Shown: positions 52,045-60,980 of the stretch, piece after piece
Layout of the letters: every line of letters begins with the position of its first letter
Numbering within the stretch: the first letter of the stretch is position 1
From: Tessaracoccus sp. OS52
GTDB taxonomy: Bacteria > Actinomycetota > Actinomycetes > Propionibacteriales > Propionibacteriaceae
Assembly (NCBI RefSeq): GCF_020687685.1
Contig: NZ_JAJEWM010000001.1
Location: forward strand, 248,001-312,000
Length of the DNA stretch: 64,000 bases
Direction of reading: 5' to 3'
Position numbers and translations under genes: made by a program
Notes under the pieces: generated by a model
What the model was told of the DNA's origin: nothing
Seen by the model: only the letters and a program-made list of their open reading frames with translations
Database searches by the model: none

Positions 52045-53307
52045 TCAGCCGACGATGTCTTCTGCCTGCGCCTGCATGTCGGCGACGGCGTCCTCGGGGG
52101 ACTTGTTGCCCAGGAGCACGTTCTGCATCTCGGCCAGGATGACCGAGTTCACCTCACGCGCCTTCGGCTGCTGGACACCGGGGGTCACGACGTCGAGGAA
52201 CTCACCTGCGGTGGCCTCGGGGGAGCCCTCCTCCATGGTGGTCTCCGCAGACTCCTTCGGCGGGTAGAACAGGCTGAAGTCGTGGATGGCGGTGAGCTGC
52301 TCGGGCTGGGTGATCCAGTTCAGGAACACCGCGGCGGCCTCCTTGTTCTCGGAACCCTCCAGGAGGGTGAAGGAGCCGATGGTGCCGTAGCCGGCGCTGG
52401 TCTTGTTGGTCAGCGGCGGGCCGACGACGCGGTCGTCGCCCCAGTAGGGCTCCATGATCCCGGCGCCCTGGTACATCTCGCAGACGACGGTGCCCTCCGC
52501 GATGCCCGACTGCTCCATGGGAACCGCGGTCACCGAGTCGTCGACGTCGATGTAGCCGTTGTCCGCGAGCGACTTCAGGAACTTCACGGCCTCGAGGACC
52601 TCGGGGGAGTCGAGCGTCGGGTTGCCCTCCTCGTCGAAGGTGCTGCCGCCTGCCTGCTGGACGAAGGGCAGGAACGCCATGTCCATGGCGGCGTTGGGGT
52701 TGAACCCGAGCTGTGTGGCGTACAGGCCCTCCGCCTTGGCTGCCTCGCCCAGGGCCAGGAGGTCGTCCCAGGTCTCGGGGACCTCGGCGCCGAGCTGCTC
52801 CAGGAGCGGTGCCTTGCACGTGGTGGGCACCACGGACATGAGGATTGGTGCGGTGTACTGGTTGCCGTCGATGTTGCCGTACTGCAGGGCGTTCTCGTAG
52901 TAGCCGTCGGTGACCAGGAAGTCCTGGAGCGGGGCCAGGGCGTCCTGCGCCTGGTACTGCACCACCTCGTTGGGGATCATGTAGACCAGATCGGGTGCGA
53001 CGCCGCCGGCGATCGCGCTGGAGAGCGCAGTGTCGCGGTCAGCCCAGGGGAGCACCTCGTTGGTGACCTTGATGTCGGGGTATTCCTCGTTGAAGGCGTC
53101 GACCTGGCTCTGCCAGAAGTCCTCGTCGGCGTTGGCGCGGACTTCCGGGCTGATCGGGAACGTACGGAACGTGACCTCCCCGCTGATCTCCGCGGCTTCC
53201 TCGCCGGTGGGTGGGGCGCTGGGTGTGTCCTCGCCGCCGCCAGAGCAGGCGACGAGAAGTCCGAGGGCCAGTGCGGCAGCGCCGGCCTTCATGAAGCGTG
53301 GGGCCAT
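52045..53307 (-). CDS. Extracellular sugar-binding lipoprotein of the ABC importer
   Basis: 420 residues. Signal peptide with lipobox LLVAC (Cys at about residue 21), followed by an acidic linker and a two-lobed SBP fold (family 1: EVTFRTFPISPEVRAN..., DLVYMIPNEVVQYQAQDALAPL, GAGIMEPYWGDD, EAAAVFLNWITQPEQLTAIHDFSLFYPP). ATG 53307 is preceded by AAAGGAG. A TATAAG hexamer about 35 bases upstream on this strand is a plausible -10. It determines substrate choice; the sugar itself cannot be read. Confidence 0.93.
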   Translation of the reverse strand: MAPRFMKAGAAALALGLLVACSGGGEDTPSAPPTGEEAAEISGEVTFRTFPISPEVRANADEDFWQSQVDAFNEEYPDIKVTNEVLPWADRDTALSSAIAGGVAPDLVYMIPNEVVQYQAQDALAPLQDFLVTDGYYENALQYGNIDGNQYTAPILMSVVPTTCKAPLLEQLGAEVPETWDDLLALGEAAKAEGLYATQLGFNPNAAMDMAFLPFVQQAGGSTFDEEGNPTLDSPEVLEAVKFLKSLADNGYIDVDDSVTAVPMEQSGIAEGTVVCEMYQGAGIMEPYWGDDRVVGPPLTNKTSAGYGTIGSFTLLEGSENKEAAAVFLNWITQPEQLTAIHDFSLFYPPKESAETTMEEGSPEATAGEFLDVVTPGVQQPKAREVNSVILAEMQNVLLGNKSPEDAVADMQAQAEDIVG

Positions 53308-53412
53308 TACAACTCTCCTTTGGGTTGAGGGGGTGCCTCTTATAGAAAACCTTATCTACCTTCCCCCTCACTGTCCAGCAACGTCGCTGAGCTGTCATTC
53401 CTCGGACCAAAT

Positions 53413-53426
53413 TGGCAGTCTTGCCA
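53413..53426 (+). promoter_or_regulatory. Short palindrome overlapping the putative -10 of the DUF885 gene
   Basis: TGGCA-GTCT-TGCCA is a perfect inverted repeat ending one base before ATG 53428. A weak -10 (CAGTCT, 53416-53421) lies inside it, six bases before the ATG. Possible operator for a leaderless transcript. Confidence 0.4.
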
Positions 53427-53427
53427 C

Positions 53428-55086
53428 ATGACCACTCCCCGTCAACTCGCTGATGCCTACGTCGCTGATCTCGCGACCCTTGACCCCATCCTCGCCACCC
53501 ATCTGGGTCACGCCAGTGGGGCTGACAAGCTCCCCGACCTCTCGCCCGCCGGGTACGAGGCAAAGGTGGGGCTGGCCCGAGCGACGCTCGAAGCCTTGGA
53601 TCGGAGCAATCCCGAGGGCTGGGATGACGTGGAGCGTCGCTGCGCACAGCTGTTGCGCGAGCAGTTGGAGGCTGGGATCGAGGAGTACGAGTCGGGGGAC
53701 CACCTCCGCTCCATCCGGAACATCTTCTCCCCGGTCCACTCCGTCCGCCAGGTTTTCAGCCTCATGCCGACGGCGACGGCCGACGACTGGGCGGCCATTG
53801 CCAGGCGGCTGGGCCAGGTGCCAGCGGCCTATGCGTCATGGGTCCGGACGCTTGAGCAGGGGCGGGAGCGCGGCATCATGTCGGCGCCGAGGCAGGCCGC
53901 CACCGTCGTGGGCCAGTTGGAGGAGTGGCTGGAGGCCAGGTGGTTCCACAGCTTCGTCGCCGACGGGCCGAATGAGCTGCGATCCGAACTGGAGGCGGCC
54001 GCGACGACGGCGCACCAGGCGGTCGCGACCCTGCGCGACTACCTGGCAGGCACCTACCTCCCGGCCGCCCGGGAAACCCCCGACGCCGTCGGCGAGGAGG
54101 CCTACCGCCGGGCGAGCCGGCGCAGCCTGGGAGCGCGGATCGATCCCATCGAGGCCTACGAGTGGGGCTGGCAGGAATTCCTGCGGATCGACGCCGAACT
54201 GCGGGAACTGGCCGACAAGCTGCTCCCCGGGTCAACTCCCGTCGAGTGCATGCGCCACCTCGACGAGCATGGCGCCCGGATCGTCGGTGTGGAGGAGGTC
54301 CGCGCGCGCCTGCAGCAGATGATGGACCGGGCCATGGCGGAACTGGACGGCACCCACTTCGAGATCGCGGAGCCCGTCCGGAAGGTGGAGGCGATGATCG
54401 CGCCCGCCGGCTCGGCCGCCGCCCCGTACTACACCAGGCCAACGCTCGACTTCAGCCGTCCCGGGCGGACTTGGCTGCCCACGCTCGGCCGGACCGAGTT
54501 TCCCCTGTATGACCTGGTGAGCACCTGGTACCACGAGGGAGTCCCGGGCCATCACCTCCAGCTGGGACAATGGGTCCACCGTGCGCCCCAGCTGTCGGTC
54601 TTCCAGTCCTTCGTCGGCTCCAACAGCGCCGTGACCGAGGGGTGGGCGCTTTACGCCGAGCGGCTGATGGACGAGCTGGGCTACCTGGACGACGAGGCCC
54701 GGATCGGTTACCTCGACGCGCAGATCATGCGCGCCATCCGGGTGGTGATCGACATCGGCATGCATCTCGAACTCACCATCCCGGAGGACTCGCCGTTCGC
54801 CCCGGGTCAGACCTGGACGCCGGCACTGGCGGAGCAGTTCTTCGGCGAGTACTCGGGCCAGTCCCCGGACTTCATCGCATCCGAGATCGTGCGCTACCTC
54901 GGCTGGCCGGGTCAGGCGATCTCCTACAAGCTGGGGGAGAGGGCCTGGCTCGCCGGCCGGGAGGCCGCGCGGGCCGCGCATGCCGCCCGCGGCGAGGAGT
55001 TCGAGCTCAAGGACTGGCACATGTCCGCCCTGTCCCTGGGCGCCCTCGGCCTGGATGCGCTGGAGGTGGAACTCGCCCGGCTGTGA
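53428..55086 (+). CDS. DUF885 family protein (putative metallopeptidase)
   Basis: 552 residues, mostly helical, the normal family length. The probable zinc site is WYHEGVPGHHLQ (His369, Glu370, His375/376), with a downstream glutamate in TEGWALYAERLMDELG, a gluzincin-like arrangement. There is no signal peptide. The family is widely annotated as a peptidase-like protein of unsettled substrate. It is divergent from the sugar importer operon with 120 bases between the starts. Confidence 0.88.
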   Translation: MTTPRQLADAYVADLATLDPILATHLGHASGADKLPDLSPAGYEAKVGLARATLEALDRSNPEGWDDVERRCAQLLREQLEAGIEEYESGDHLRSIRNIFSPVHSVRQVFSLMPTATADDWAAIARRLGQVPAAYASWVRTLEQGRERGIMSAPRQAATVVGQLEEWLEARWFHSFVADGPNELRSELEAAATTAHQAVATLRDYLAGTYLPAARETPDAVGEEAYRRASRRSLGARIDPIEAYEWGWQEFLRIDAELRELADKLLPGSTPVECMRHLDEHGARIVGVEEVRARLQQMMDRAMAELDGTHFEIAEPVRKVEAMIAPAGSAAAPYYTRPTLDFSRPGRTWLPTLGRTEFPLYDLVSTWYHEGVPGHHLQLGQWVHRAPQLSVFQSFVGSNSAVTEGWALYAERLMDELGYLDDEARIGYLDAQIMRAIRVVIDIGMHLELTIPEDSPFAPGQTWTPALAEQFFGEYSGQSPDFIASEIVRYLGWPGQAISYKLGERAWLAGREAARAAHAARGEEFELKDWHMSALSLGALGLDALEVELARL

Positions 55087-55096
55087 GGGCGGGAGT

Positions 55097-56459
55097 TCAG
55101 CGCTCGCGCCGAGGCCTCCTCGGCCTCAGAGCCGCGCTGAGGCTGGTCGTGGCCGCCCAGGGCAGGAGGAAGAACGCGCGCTCGGGTGAGGCCTTTGCGC
55201 TCCGGCGCACCAGTTCCGCTGAGCTCCCGGCGGTCAGCAGGGCCAGGACCGCACCCAGGGCACGGGAGCGGGAACGCCCCAGCAGCCCGTGCGAGGCGGT
55301 GAGCACGAGGTTCGCGGTCAGGATCTTCGTGAACGCCTTGCGCTCGTCGTCGCGGCCGCCGTCGGCCAGGTCCGAAAGGACCAGGGCTGACATCACGGCC
55401 AGGTCCGCATGGACCCCCGCCCAGACCGCGGGCAGGACGATGCCCCTGGAACGGCCGGTCGCGCCCAGTAGGCCGCCTACGGTGGCCGCTGCCGCCACGG
55501 CGCCGGTGGTGGCCAGCAGCGTGCGGCGCCAACTGCGGGTGTCGACGTCGCGCACCGCGGCCCGTACGGCGTCGTCGAAGGGGGTGTGTCCTCCGGGGGG
55601 CGCACCGACGATGTCGTCGAGGTCCCGTTCGGCCACGACGGTGTTGTTGAGCAGGGAACCGATGAGCGGCCTGGCCATCGTCGTCCGGATGGGGGTCACC
55701 AGACCCATCCAGCGGGCCGCGAGGTGCGCCGTCGTGACCGGCGCGGTGAGCACGATCCGGGGGCCCAGACCAACGGCGGCCGCGTAGCGGACCATCATGT
55801 CGGCGTAGGTGAGGGCTTCGGGGCCGCCGATGTCGAAGGTGCGGTTCACCGACGGCTCCAGGTCTGCCGCTGCGACTAGGTAGTGCATCAGGTCCGCGAC
55901 GGCGATTGGCTGGATGCGGTTGCGGATCCAGCTGGGACCGATGGCGCCGGGGAGTCGCTCGGAGAGGTGGCGCAGCATCCGGAAGCTGATGGAGTCCTTG
56001 CCGATCACCACGCCCGCCTGCAGAGCCGCTGTGGGTACCCCCGAGTCCATGAGGATCTGGCCAACCTCGACGCGGCTCCGCAGGTGGGGCGAGAGCTCGC
56101 CCTCGGGGTGCAGCCCGCCCAGGTAGACCAGTCGCCCGACGCCCGCCTCACGGGCCGCGGCCGCGAACGACTCGGCCATTTGCCGCTCGATGTCGCCGAA
56201 GGAGCCGCCCTGCTCCATGGAGTGCAGCAGGTACCAGGCGACGTCGGCTCCGGCCAGCGCCCGGTCCAGGTCCGCGGGCTCGGACGCGTCGCCCTGGACC
56301 ACCTCGACGGCGCCCCCCCCAGGGCAGGTCCTTGAGCTTGTCCGCGTCCCGGGTGAGCACGCGCACGCGCCAGCCGCGCTCCAGCAGTTCGGGCACCAGT
56401 TCGCCCCCGACGTAGCCCGTCGCTCCGGTCACCAGGCCCAGCCGCCCCGTTGCGCTCAT
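55097..56459 (-). pseudogene. NAD(P)-binding (NmrA/SDR-like) membrane protein gene with a frameshift
   Basis: Reading from ATG 56459, the protein begins MSATGRLGLVTGATGYVGGELVPELLERGWRVRVLTRD, a Rossmann start, but leaves frame at a run of eight G (coding strand; C8 at 56313-56320) after KDLPW. The normal continuation, EVVQGDASEPADLDRALAGADVAWYLLHSM, is in another frame and runs to a C-terminal part with several membrane helices. Removing one G restores an intact protein of about 453 residues. This is either a real slippage or phase-variation site or a sequencing error. A TACGCT -10 sits seven bases before the ATG. Confidence 0.8.
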
Positions 56460-56466
56460 GGTTCGC

Positions 56467-56472
56467 AGCGTA
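56467..56472 (-). promoter_or_regulatory. Leaderless -10 element (TACGCT on the minus strand)
   Basis: Seven bases before ATG 56459 of the frameshifted gene. It overlaps the spacing to the upstream CPBP gene. Confidence 0.5.
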
Positions 56473-57192
56473 CTAGCGCAGGGCGCCGAACAGTGGCGGC
56501 AGGACGAACAGCATCCCCAGCGACCACGTGAGGTGGCACACGATCGGACCCAGCACGCCGCCTGTGACGCGGCGCTGAAGGGCGGTCAGCAGACCCAGCG
56601 TGAGCGCCGCGAAGGTCAACAGGGGGACCCCGGACCCGAGCGTCGAGGCGCCGTAGAGCAACGTCGAGCCGATCACCTTCCAGCGGCGCCGGAGGGCCGC
56701 GTACAGGGCGCCACGGAAGAAGAGTTCCTCCGCCACCCCGCTGACCGCCGTGATGGCCGCCACCAGTGGGAGTGAGCCGAAGCGGGCGTGGTCGAGCAGC
56801 CGCTCAACGGGTTCCACGAGGACCGGGACTCGCGAGATGACCACCGCGCCCGCACAGAAGACCAAAAGGAGCGCGAACCCCAGCAGGAACCCGTGCAGCA
56901 ACGCCGGGCCGGCGCGGCCGTCGCGGGTGCGCGCCTGCCCGAGGTAGAGCTTCCCGGACGCGAGGGCTCCGGCAACCCAGACCAGGGCGACGCCCAGGCT
57001 CGCGAGGTAGAAACTTGGGTCGCCCGGCGTGATGGTGAGCGTCAGCCACAGCGCGACGGCGCCCGCCACCAGGGTGACGGCCGTGGCCACCCGACGGCGC
57101 GTCTTCTGCCCCGCTGTGTCCTCCGGTTCCTGGTCCACGGGCACCACGAGCGCCGCATGGAAGAACTCGCGCAACTCGCGGATCGGGTTCAC
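56473..57192 (-). CDS. CPBP family intramembrane protease-like protein
   Basis: 239 residues with about seven to eight helices. Motif 1 is SGVAEELFFRGALYAALRRR (Glu-Glu, Arg). Motif 2 is reduced (LLYGASTLGSG, no His). Motif 3 is CHLTWSLGML. The missing His in motif 2 leaves activity uncertain. It starts at GTG 57192, six bases after TATTGT on the minus strand. Confidence 0.82.
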   Translation of the reverse strand: MNPIRELREFFHAALVVPVDQEPEDTAGQKTRRRVATAVTLVAGAVALWLTLTITPGDPSFYLASLGVALVWVAGALASGKLYLGQARTRDGRAGPALLHGFLLGFALLLVFCAGAVVISRVPVLVEPVERLLDHARFGSLPLVAAITAVSGVAEELFFRGALYAALRRRWKVIGSTLLYGASTLGSGVPLLTFAALTLGLLTALQRRVTGGVLGPIVCHLTWSLGMLFVLPPLFGALR

Positions 57193-57198
57193 ACGGCC

Positions 57199-57204
57199 AC
57201 AATA
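57199..57204 (-). promoter_or_regulatory. Leaderless -10 element (TATTGT on the minus strand)
   Basis: Six bases before GTG 57192 of the CPBP gene. Confidence 0.5.
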
Positions 57205-57300
57205 GGGCGTAGGTCCGGGCGCGGATGTGACGACGACAAGCCCCGTTGCGCATCGCCGCTACAGAAAGCGTTATCTCTAGCGGTTTCGTTTCTTCGGGCG

Positions 57301-57306
57301 TATGGT
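57301..57306 (+). promoter_or_regulatory. Leaderless -10 element of sdaA (TATGGT)
   Basis: Six bases before ATG 57313. Upstream, AGAAAGCG (57261-57268) and CGTTTCT (57288-57294) form a partial inverted repeat that could bind a regulator. Confidence 0.5.
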
Positions 57307-57312
57307 TGTCCC

Positions 57313-58680
57313 ATGATCAGCGTCTTCGATCTCTTCAGCGTCGGGACCGGACCGTCCTCCTCCCACACCGTCGGGCCGATGCGTGCCGCCCGAGCGTTCG
57401 TCGAGCATCTGTGCGCCGAAGGACTGCTGCAGGCCACCACCCGCGTCACCGTCGAGCTCGAGGGATCCCTGGCCGCCACCGGTCAGGGCCACGGCACGCC
57501 CGGAGCCATCGTGCTCGGGCTCATGGGGCAACAGCCTGAGACGGTGGATCCGCAGGCGTGCCCCGCCCTCATCGACGGCGTGGCGGCGGCCGGGACGGTG
57601 GTGCTTGCCGGACACCGGATCGGTTTCGACGTCGGCGCCGACGTGATCGCCGCCGTGGCATCCAGAGCCGCGGCCCACCCCAATGGCATGACCTTCATCG
57701 CGCGGGCCGACACCCGCGAGCTCACGCGGAAGAAGTACTACTCAATCGGTGGTGGTTTCGTGCTGGAGGCCGACGCACTGGGGGAGCACGCGGGTGCTGC
57801 TGCAGCCGACCACGTGCCCCATCCGTTCCGGACCGCAGCCGAACTGATGGCGATCTGTGACGCCACGGGACTCACAATCGCGGAGGTGGTCCTGGCCAAC
57901 GAGTTGACCTGGCGCAGCGAGAGCGAGATCCGTTCGGGTCTCATGGGACTGTGGGCGGTCATGCAGGAGTGCGTCGCCAACGGGATCGGCGCGGCCAGCG
58001 GTGAGCTGCCCGGGGGGCTTCGCGTTCCGCGGCGCGCGCCGGGGTTGCGACGCAAGCTGCTGGCAGAACCCGGGACCGAGGACCCCCTCCGAGGGATGGA
58101 CTGGGTGTCCCTCTACGCGCTCGCGGTCAACGAGGAGAACGCGGCCGGTGGCCGAGTGGTGACGGCCCCGACGAACGGCGCGGCCGGCATCATCCCGGCC
58201 GTGATGCACTACTACTGGAACTTCGTCCCCGGCGCCGACGAGGCAGGCATCCAGAAATTCCTCCTCACCGCCGCCGCCATCGGCGTGCTGTTCAAGTCGA
58301 TGGCCTCCATCTCCGGCGCCGAGGTGGGCTGCCAGGGCGAGGTCGGCTCGGCCTGCTCCATGGCTGCAGGGGGGATGGCCGCGGTGCTGGGCGCGGACCC
58401 GCACCAGGTGGAGAACGCTGCGGAGATCGGCATGGAGCACAACCTCGGCCTGACCTGCGATCCGATCGGCGGACTGGTGCAGATTCCGTGCATCGAGCGC
58501 AATGCCATCGCAGCGATCAAGGCCATCTCGGCAGCCCGGACCGCCCTTTACGGCGACGGGAGGCACATCGTCAGCCTGGACAAGGTCATCGCCACGATGC
58601 GCGAGACCGGTGCGGACATGATGACCAAGTACAAGGAGACCTCGCTCGGCGGCCTCGCGGTCAACGTCATCGAGTGCTGA
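57313..58680 (+). CDS. sdaA: L-serine ammonia-lyase, iron-sulfur type, single chain
   Basis: 455 residues fusing the beta (about 1-160; [25 protein letters not shown]) and alpha (about 175-455) parts, as in type-2 bacterial L-serine dehydratases. It deaminates L-serine to pyruvate. The [4Fe-4S] cysteines are Cys340 and Cys348 ([11 protein letters not shown]) and Cys382 (TCDPIGG). The upstream minus-strand neighbour is unrelated. ATG 57313 is leaderless after TATGGT. It links serine to the pyruvate-centred metabolism of the window. Confidence 0.95.
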   Translation: MISVFDLFSVGTGPSSSHTVGPMRAARAFVEHLCAEGLLQATTRVTVELEGSLAATGQGHGTPGAIVLGLMGQQPETVDPQACPALIDGVAAAGTVVLAGHRIGFDVGADVIAAVASRAAAHPNGMTFIARADTRELTRKKYYSIGGGFVLEADALGEHAGAAAADHVPHPFRTAAELMAICDATGLTIAEVVLANELTWRSESEIRSGLMGLWAVMQECVANGIGAASGELPGGLRVPRRAPGLRRKLLAEPGTEDPLRGMDWVSLYALAVNEENAAGGRVVTAPTNGAAGIIPAVMHYYWNFVPGADEAGIQKFLLTAAAIGVLFKSMASISGAEVGCQGEVGSACSMAAGGMAAVLGADPHQVENAAEIGMEHNLGLTCDPIGGLVQIPCIERNAIAAIKAISAARTALYGDGRHIVSLDKVIATMRETGADMMTKYKETSLGGLAVNVIEC

Positions 58681-58701
58681 GCGCGACGGTGCCGTTCGCG
58701 G

Positions 58702-59544
58702 TCAGTACACGAAGATCGCGAACCAGGTCGGGTTGTGGGCGTGGACGATGGCCATGAACACGATGGCGTCGAAGAGCAGGTGCACCGCCAGCACGTAGAG
58801 CAGTGACCCAGTGCGGGCGAACAGGAAGCCCTGCAGCAATGCGAACGGTGCGGTCAGCAGAGGCCCCCATTCGCGATAGCCCAGTTCCCACAGGAACGAC
58901 ACGAAGATCGTCGCCTGCAAGGCGTTGGCGAGCCACACGGGGAAGTGGCGACGCAGGAGGGCGAAGCAGGTGCAGATGAAGAACAGCTCATCCCAGGTGC
59001 CCACGGCGTTGACCCCGAGGAAGAACCGCGCCAGTTCGCTGCCGTCGGTGATGTGTGGCCAGTTGAGGTAGGCGCCGGAGCGGATGAAGTAGAACGGGAG
59101 GATCGCCCAGCCCAGGAACGGGACGGCGACGACGTAGGCCGCCTCGAGCCGCGTCCAGTGGTGCCCTCCCCGCCAGGGAAAGGTGATGGCCGCACGACGG
59201 TAGAGGAAGCGGTCGGCGAGCAGCGGGACCGCCACCGCGAGGGCCAGCACGGAACCGATCGTCACGAAGCGGTCCCAGCTGACATCTGCCTCGACGGAGG
59301 TCAGGCTCACGATCGCCACCCCCAGCGCGATCAGGAGCAGGTCCTTGCCCAGTTCGAGGCGCAGGATGAACCCCGCGGCCACACTCGCGGCCAGGAGGGC
59401 GTGGCCCCACCCCGCGTACTGGAAGCCGAAGAGCATGACCGCTGACAGCGAGACGCCGGCGGCCGCGGCCAACTCCCCGAAATGCCACGGCATGGGTGCC
59501 GAGTGTTCAGGAGCCGGGCTGGAGGATGCCGCTGACGAGGCCAT
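58702..59544 (-). CDS. CPBP-like polytopic membrane protein with altered motif 1
   Basis: 280 residues with about eight helices. The equivalent of the CPBP catalytic motif reads VGTWDELFFICTCFALLRRHFP: Asp-Glu replaces Glu-Glu, and the conserved Arg is missing. Later segments FVSFLWELGYREWG and VLAVHLLFDAIVFMA match motifs 2 and 3 (Trp-Glu in place of His; His-x3-Asp). Probably a degenerate, non-proteolytic family member; the fold assignment is moderate. Confidence 0.65.
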   Translation of the reverse strand: MASSAASSSPAPEHSAPMPWHFGELAAAAGVSLSAVMLFGFQYAGWGHALLAASVAAGFILRLELGKDLLLIALGVAIVSLTSVEADVSWDRFVTIGSVLALAVAVPLLADRFLYRRAAITFPWRGGHHWTRLEAAYVVAVPFLGWAILPFYFIRSGAYLNWPHITDGSELARFFLGVNAVGTWDELFFICTCFALLRRHFPVWLANALQATIFVSFLWELGYREWGPLLTAPFALLQGFLFARTGSLLYVLAVHLLFDAIVFMAIVHAHNPTWFAIFVY

Positions 59545-59563
59545 GCCACCAGCTTGACAGCAG

Positions 59564-60142
59564 TCAGCGCAGGACGGCCAGCACTACCTCGTGGGTGTCG
59601 TCGCCCTCGCCAAGCCTGGCGATGAGCCTGCCAGCGGCGTCCTCGTACGTCGCGTCGGTGAGCACGCCGATCACCTCGAGTTCACCGTCGGCCGCCGCGT
59701 CCTGGGCGACCCCGGTTCCCCGGACATCCAGGCCGGGAGGAGCCACGGAGCCATCGCGCAGTGAGACGATCTCGGCCGCGGTGTCGCGCTCCCTGATGAC
59801 CCGCTCCAGTTCGGCGAGGTAGACGGGATCAGACATCGCGTCGTAGACGTACCGGGTGCCGAGTTCACTGTGCTCGAGCGTGCCGACGAGGGCGTCGTCG
59901 GCATCCTCGAGTGGTGCGGCGCGGTAGGTCAGCGGCACCTGGAGGAGGTCGTCGCCTGACCGGGCGAGGATGGTCTCGATTCCGACCTCCCCGTCCGGAT
60001 CCACGAAGCGGAAGCGGCCCTCCTGCTCGATGGCCGTGGCATCGCCGGTGAACCACACCTGACTGGGCAACCAAGCGGTGAGGAGTTCCAGCTTCGTGGG
60101 CGTCAGCGTGGCACCCTGGTGGACTTCGGCGCGGCGGGTCAT
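59564..60142 (-). CDS. Maltokinase N-terminal cap-like domain protein
   Basis: 192 residues resembling the N-terminal cap of actinobacterial maltokinases but without the kinase domain: KLELLTAWLPSQVWFTGDA, FRFVDPDGEVGIETILARSGDDLLQVPLTYRAAPLEDADDALVGTLEHSELGTRYVYDAMSDPVYLAELERVI. Stand-alone cap proteins of this type (Corynebacterium Cg0192-like) have no known activity. The start is ATG 60142, with GAAGGAG six bases upstream, rather than GTG 60187. Confidence 0.8.
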   Translation of the reverse strand: MTRRAEVHQGATLTPTKLELLTAWLPSQVWFTGDATAIEQEGRFRFVDPDGEVGIETILARSGDDLLQVPLTYRAAPLEDADDALVGTLEHSELGTRYVYDAMSDPVYLAELERVIRERDTAAEIVSLRDGSVAPPGLDVRGTGVAQDAAADGELEVIGVLTDATYEDAAGRLIARLGEGDDTHEVVLAVLR

Positions 60143-60215
60143 GGGGTCTCCTTCGTCGGGATGCGTCATGGCTGTGTCGCGCACCATTCAAGCAGAGCGC
60201 CGTGGTCGGGACAGT

Positions 60216-60806
60216 TCAGTGCGCCGGATGTCCCCTCCTGGTGCTGATGTGACCGATGGTCACGTGGTCATGGGCCAAGCCACCCGCGATCAGGAACAGG
60301 ACTGCTCCAATGAGCATCGGGGCGACCAGCGCGCCCGAGGAACCCATGAACAGGCCGAGGAATCCCGGGCCCTCGCCCGACGCGGACCAGCGCCCCATGG
60401 CCGTGGCAAGGAGTTGCGAGATCCCGAGCAGCGCGAGCAGCAGGCCGGCCATCGTCGGGTGCTTCAGCCCGAGCGTGGCCAGGGGGATGAACATCGCCAG
60501 CACCACGACAGCTGCCACCGGACCTGACGTGTCCCGCTGGAAGAGGTCCATCCGGGAATCGATGATCGTCACCGCGGACACCACGAGGGTGAAAGCCAGC
60601 AGCACGGGGACGGCGACCTCGGGGGACCGGAAGGCCAGCCAGGCGAGGAGGCCGGCGAACGCGATCCACGCGACTGCCGCAGAGATGGCAATCCACAGCG
60701 GGAAGTCCGAGAACGCGTAGCCGGCGGCGAACAGGCCACCTGCGATTGCCACCAGGGCCAGGATGATGCCTCCGATGTAGGTGAGGACTTTGCTTGTGCC
60801 AGTCAT
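60216..60806 (-). CDS. Hypothetical six-helix membrane protein
   Basis: 196 residues with about six regularly spaced helices (VLTYIGGIILALVAIAGGLFAAGYAF, LWIAISAAVAWIAFAGLLAWLAF, VAVPVLLAFTLVVSAVTII and so on) and a short histidine-containing C-terminal tail (HDHVTIGHISTRRGHPAH). A strong AAGGAGGG precedes ATG 60806. No family recognised; it resembles small actinobacterial membrane proteins of unknown function. It is divergent from purD. Confidence 0.75.
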   Translation of the reverse strand: MTGTSKVLTYIGGIILALVAIAGGLFAAGYAFSDFPLWIAISAAVAWIAFAGLLAWLAFRSPEVAVPVLLAFTLVVSAVTIIDSRMDLFQRDTSGPVAAVVVLAMFIPLATLGLKHPTMAGLLLALLGISQLLATAMGRWSASGEGPGFLGLFMGSSGALVAPMLIGAVLFLIAGGLAHDHVTIGHISTRRGHPAH

Positions 60807-60967
60807 GGCACCCTCCTTCAACCGTGAAGGTGGGGCGACGCGAGCAGCGGACGGATGTTCGCCGGAGCGGTCGTCCTCGGGATCCATTTTACGCCGATTC
60901 CCTGGGGATGAAGCCTGGGGAGCGCCCGAATGGCAGCGGCGAGCGGGAGTGGTTTCCCCTGTTCCCC

Positions 60968-60973
60968 TACGCT
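60968..60973 (+). promoter_or_regulatory. Leaderless -10 element of purD (TACGCT)
   Basis: Seven bases before GTG 60981, which sets the start of PurD and excludes the longer in-frame reading from ATG 60930. Confidence 0.6.
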
Positions 60974-60980
60974 GGCCTGC

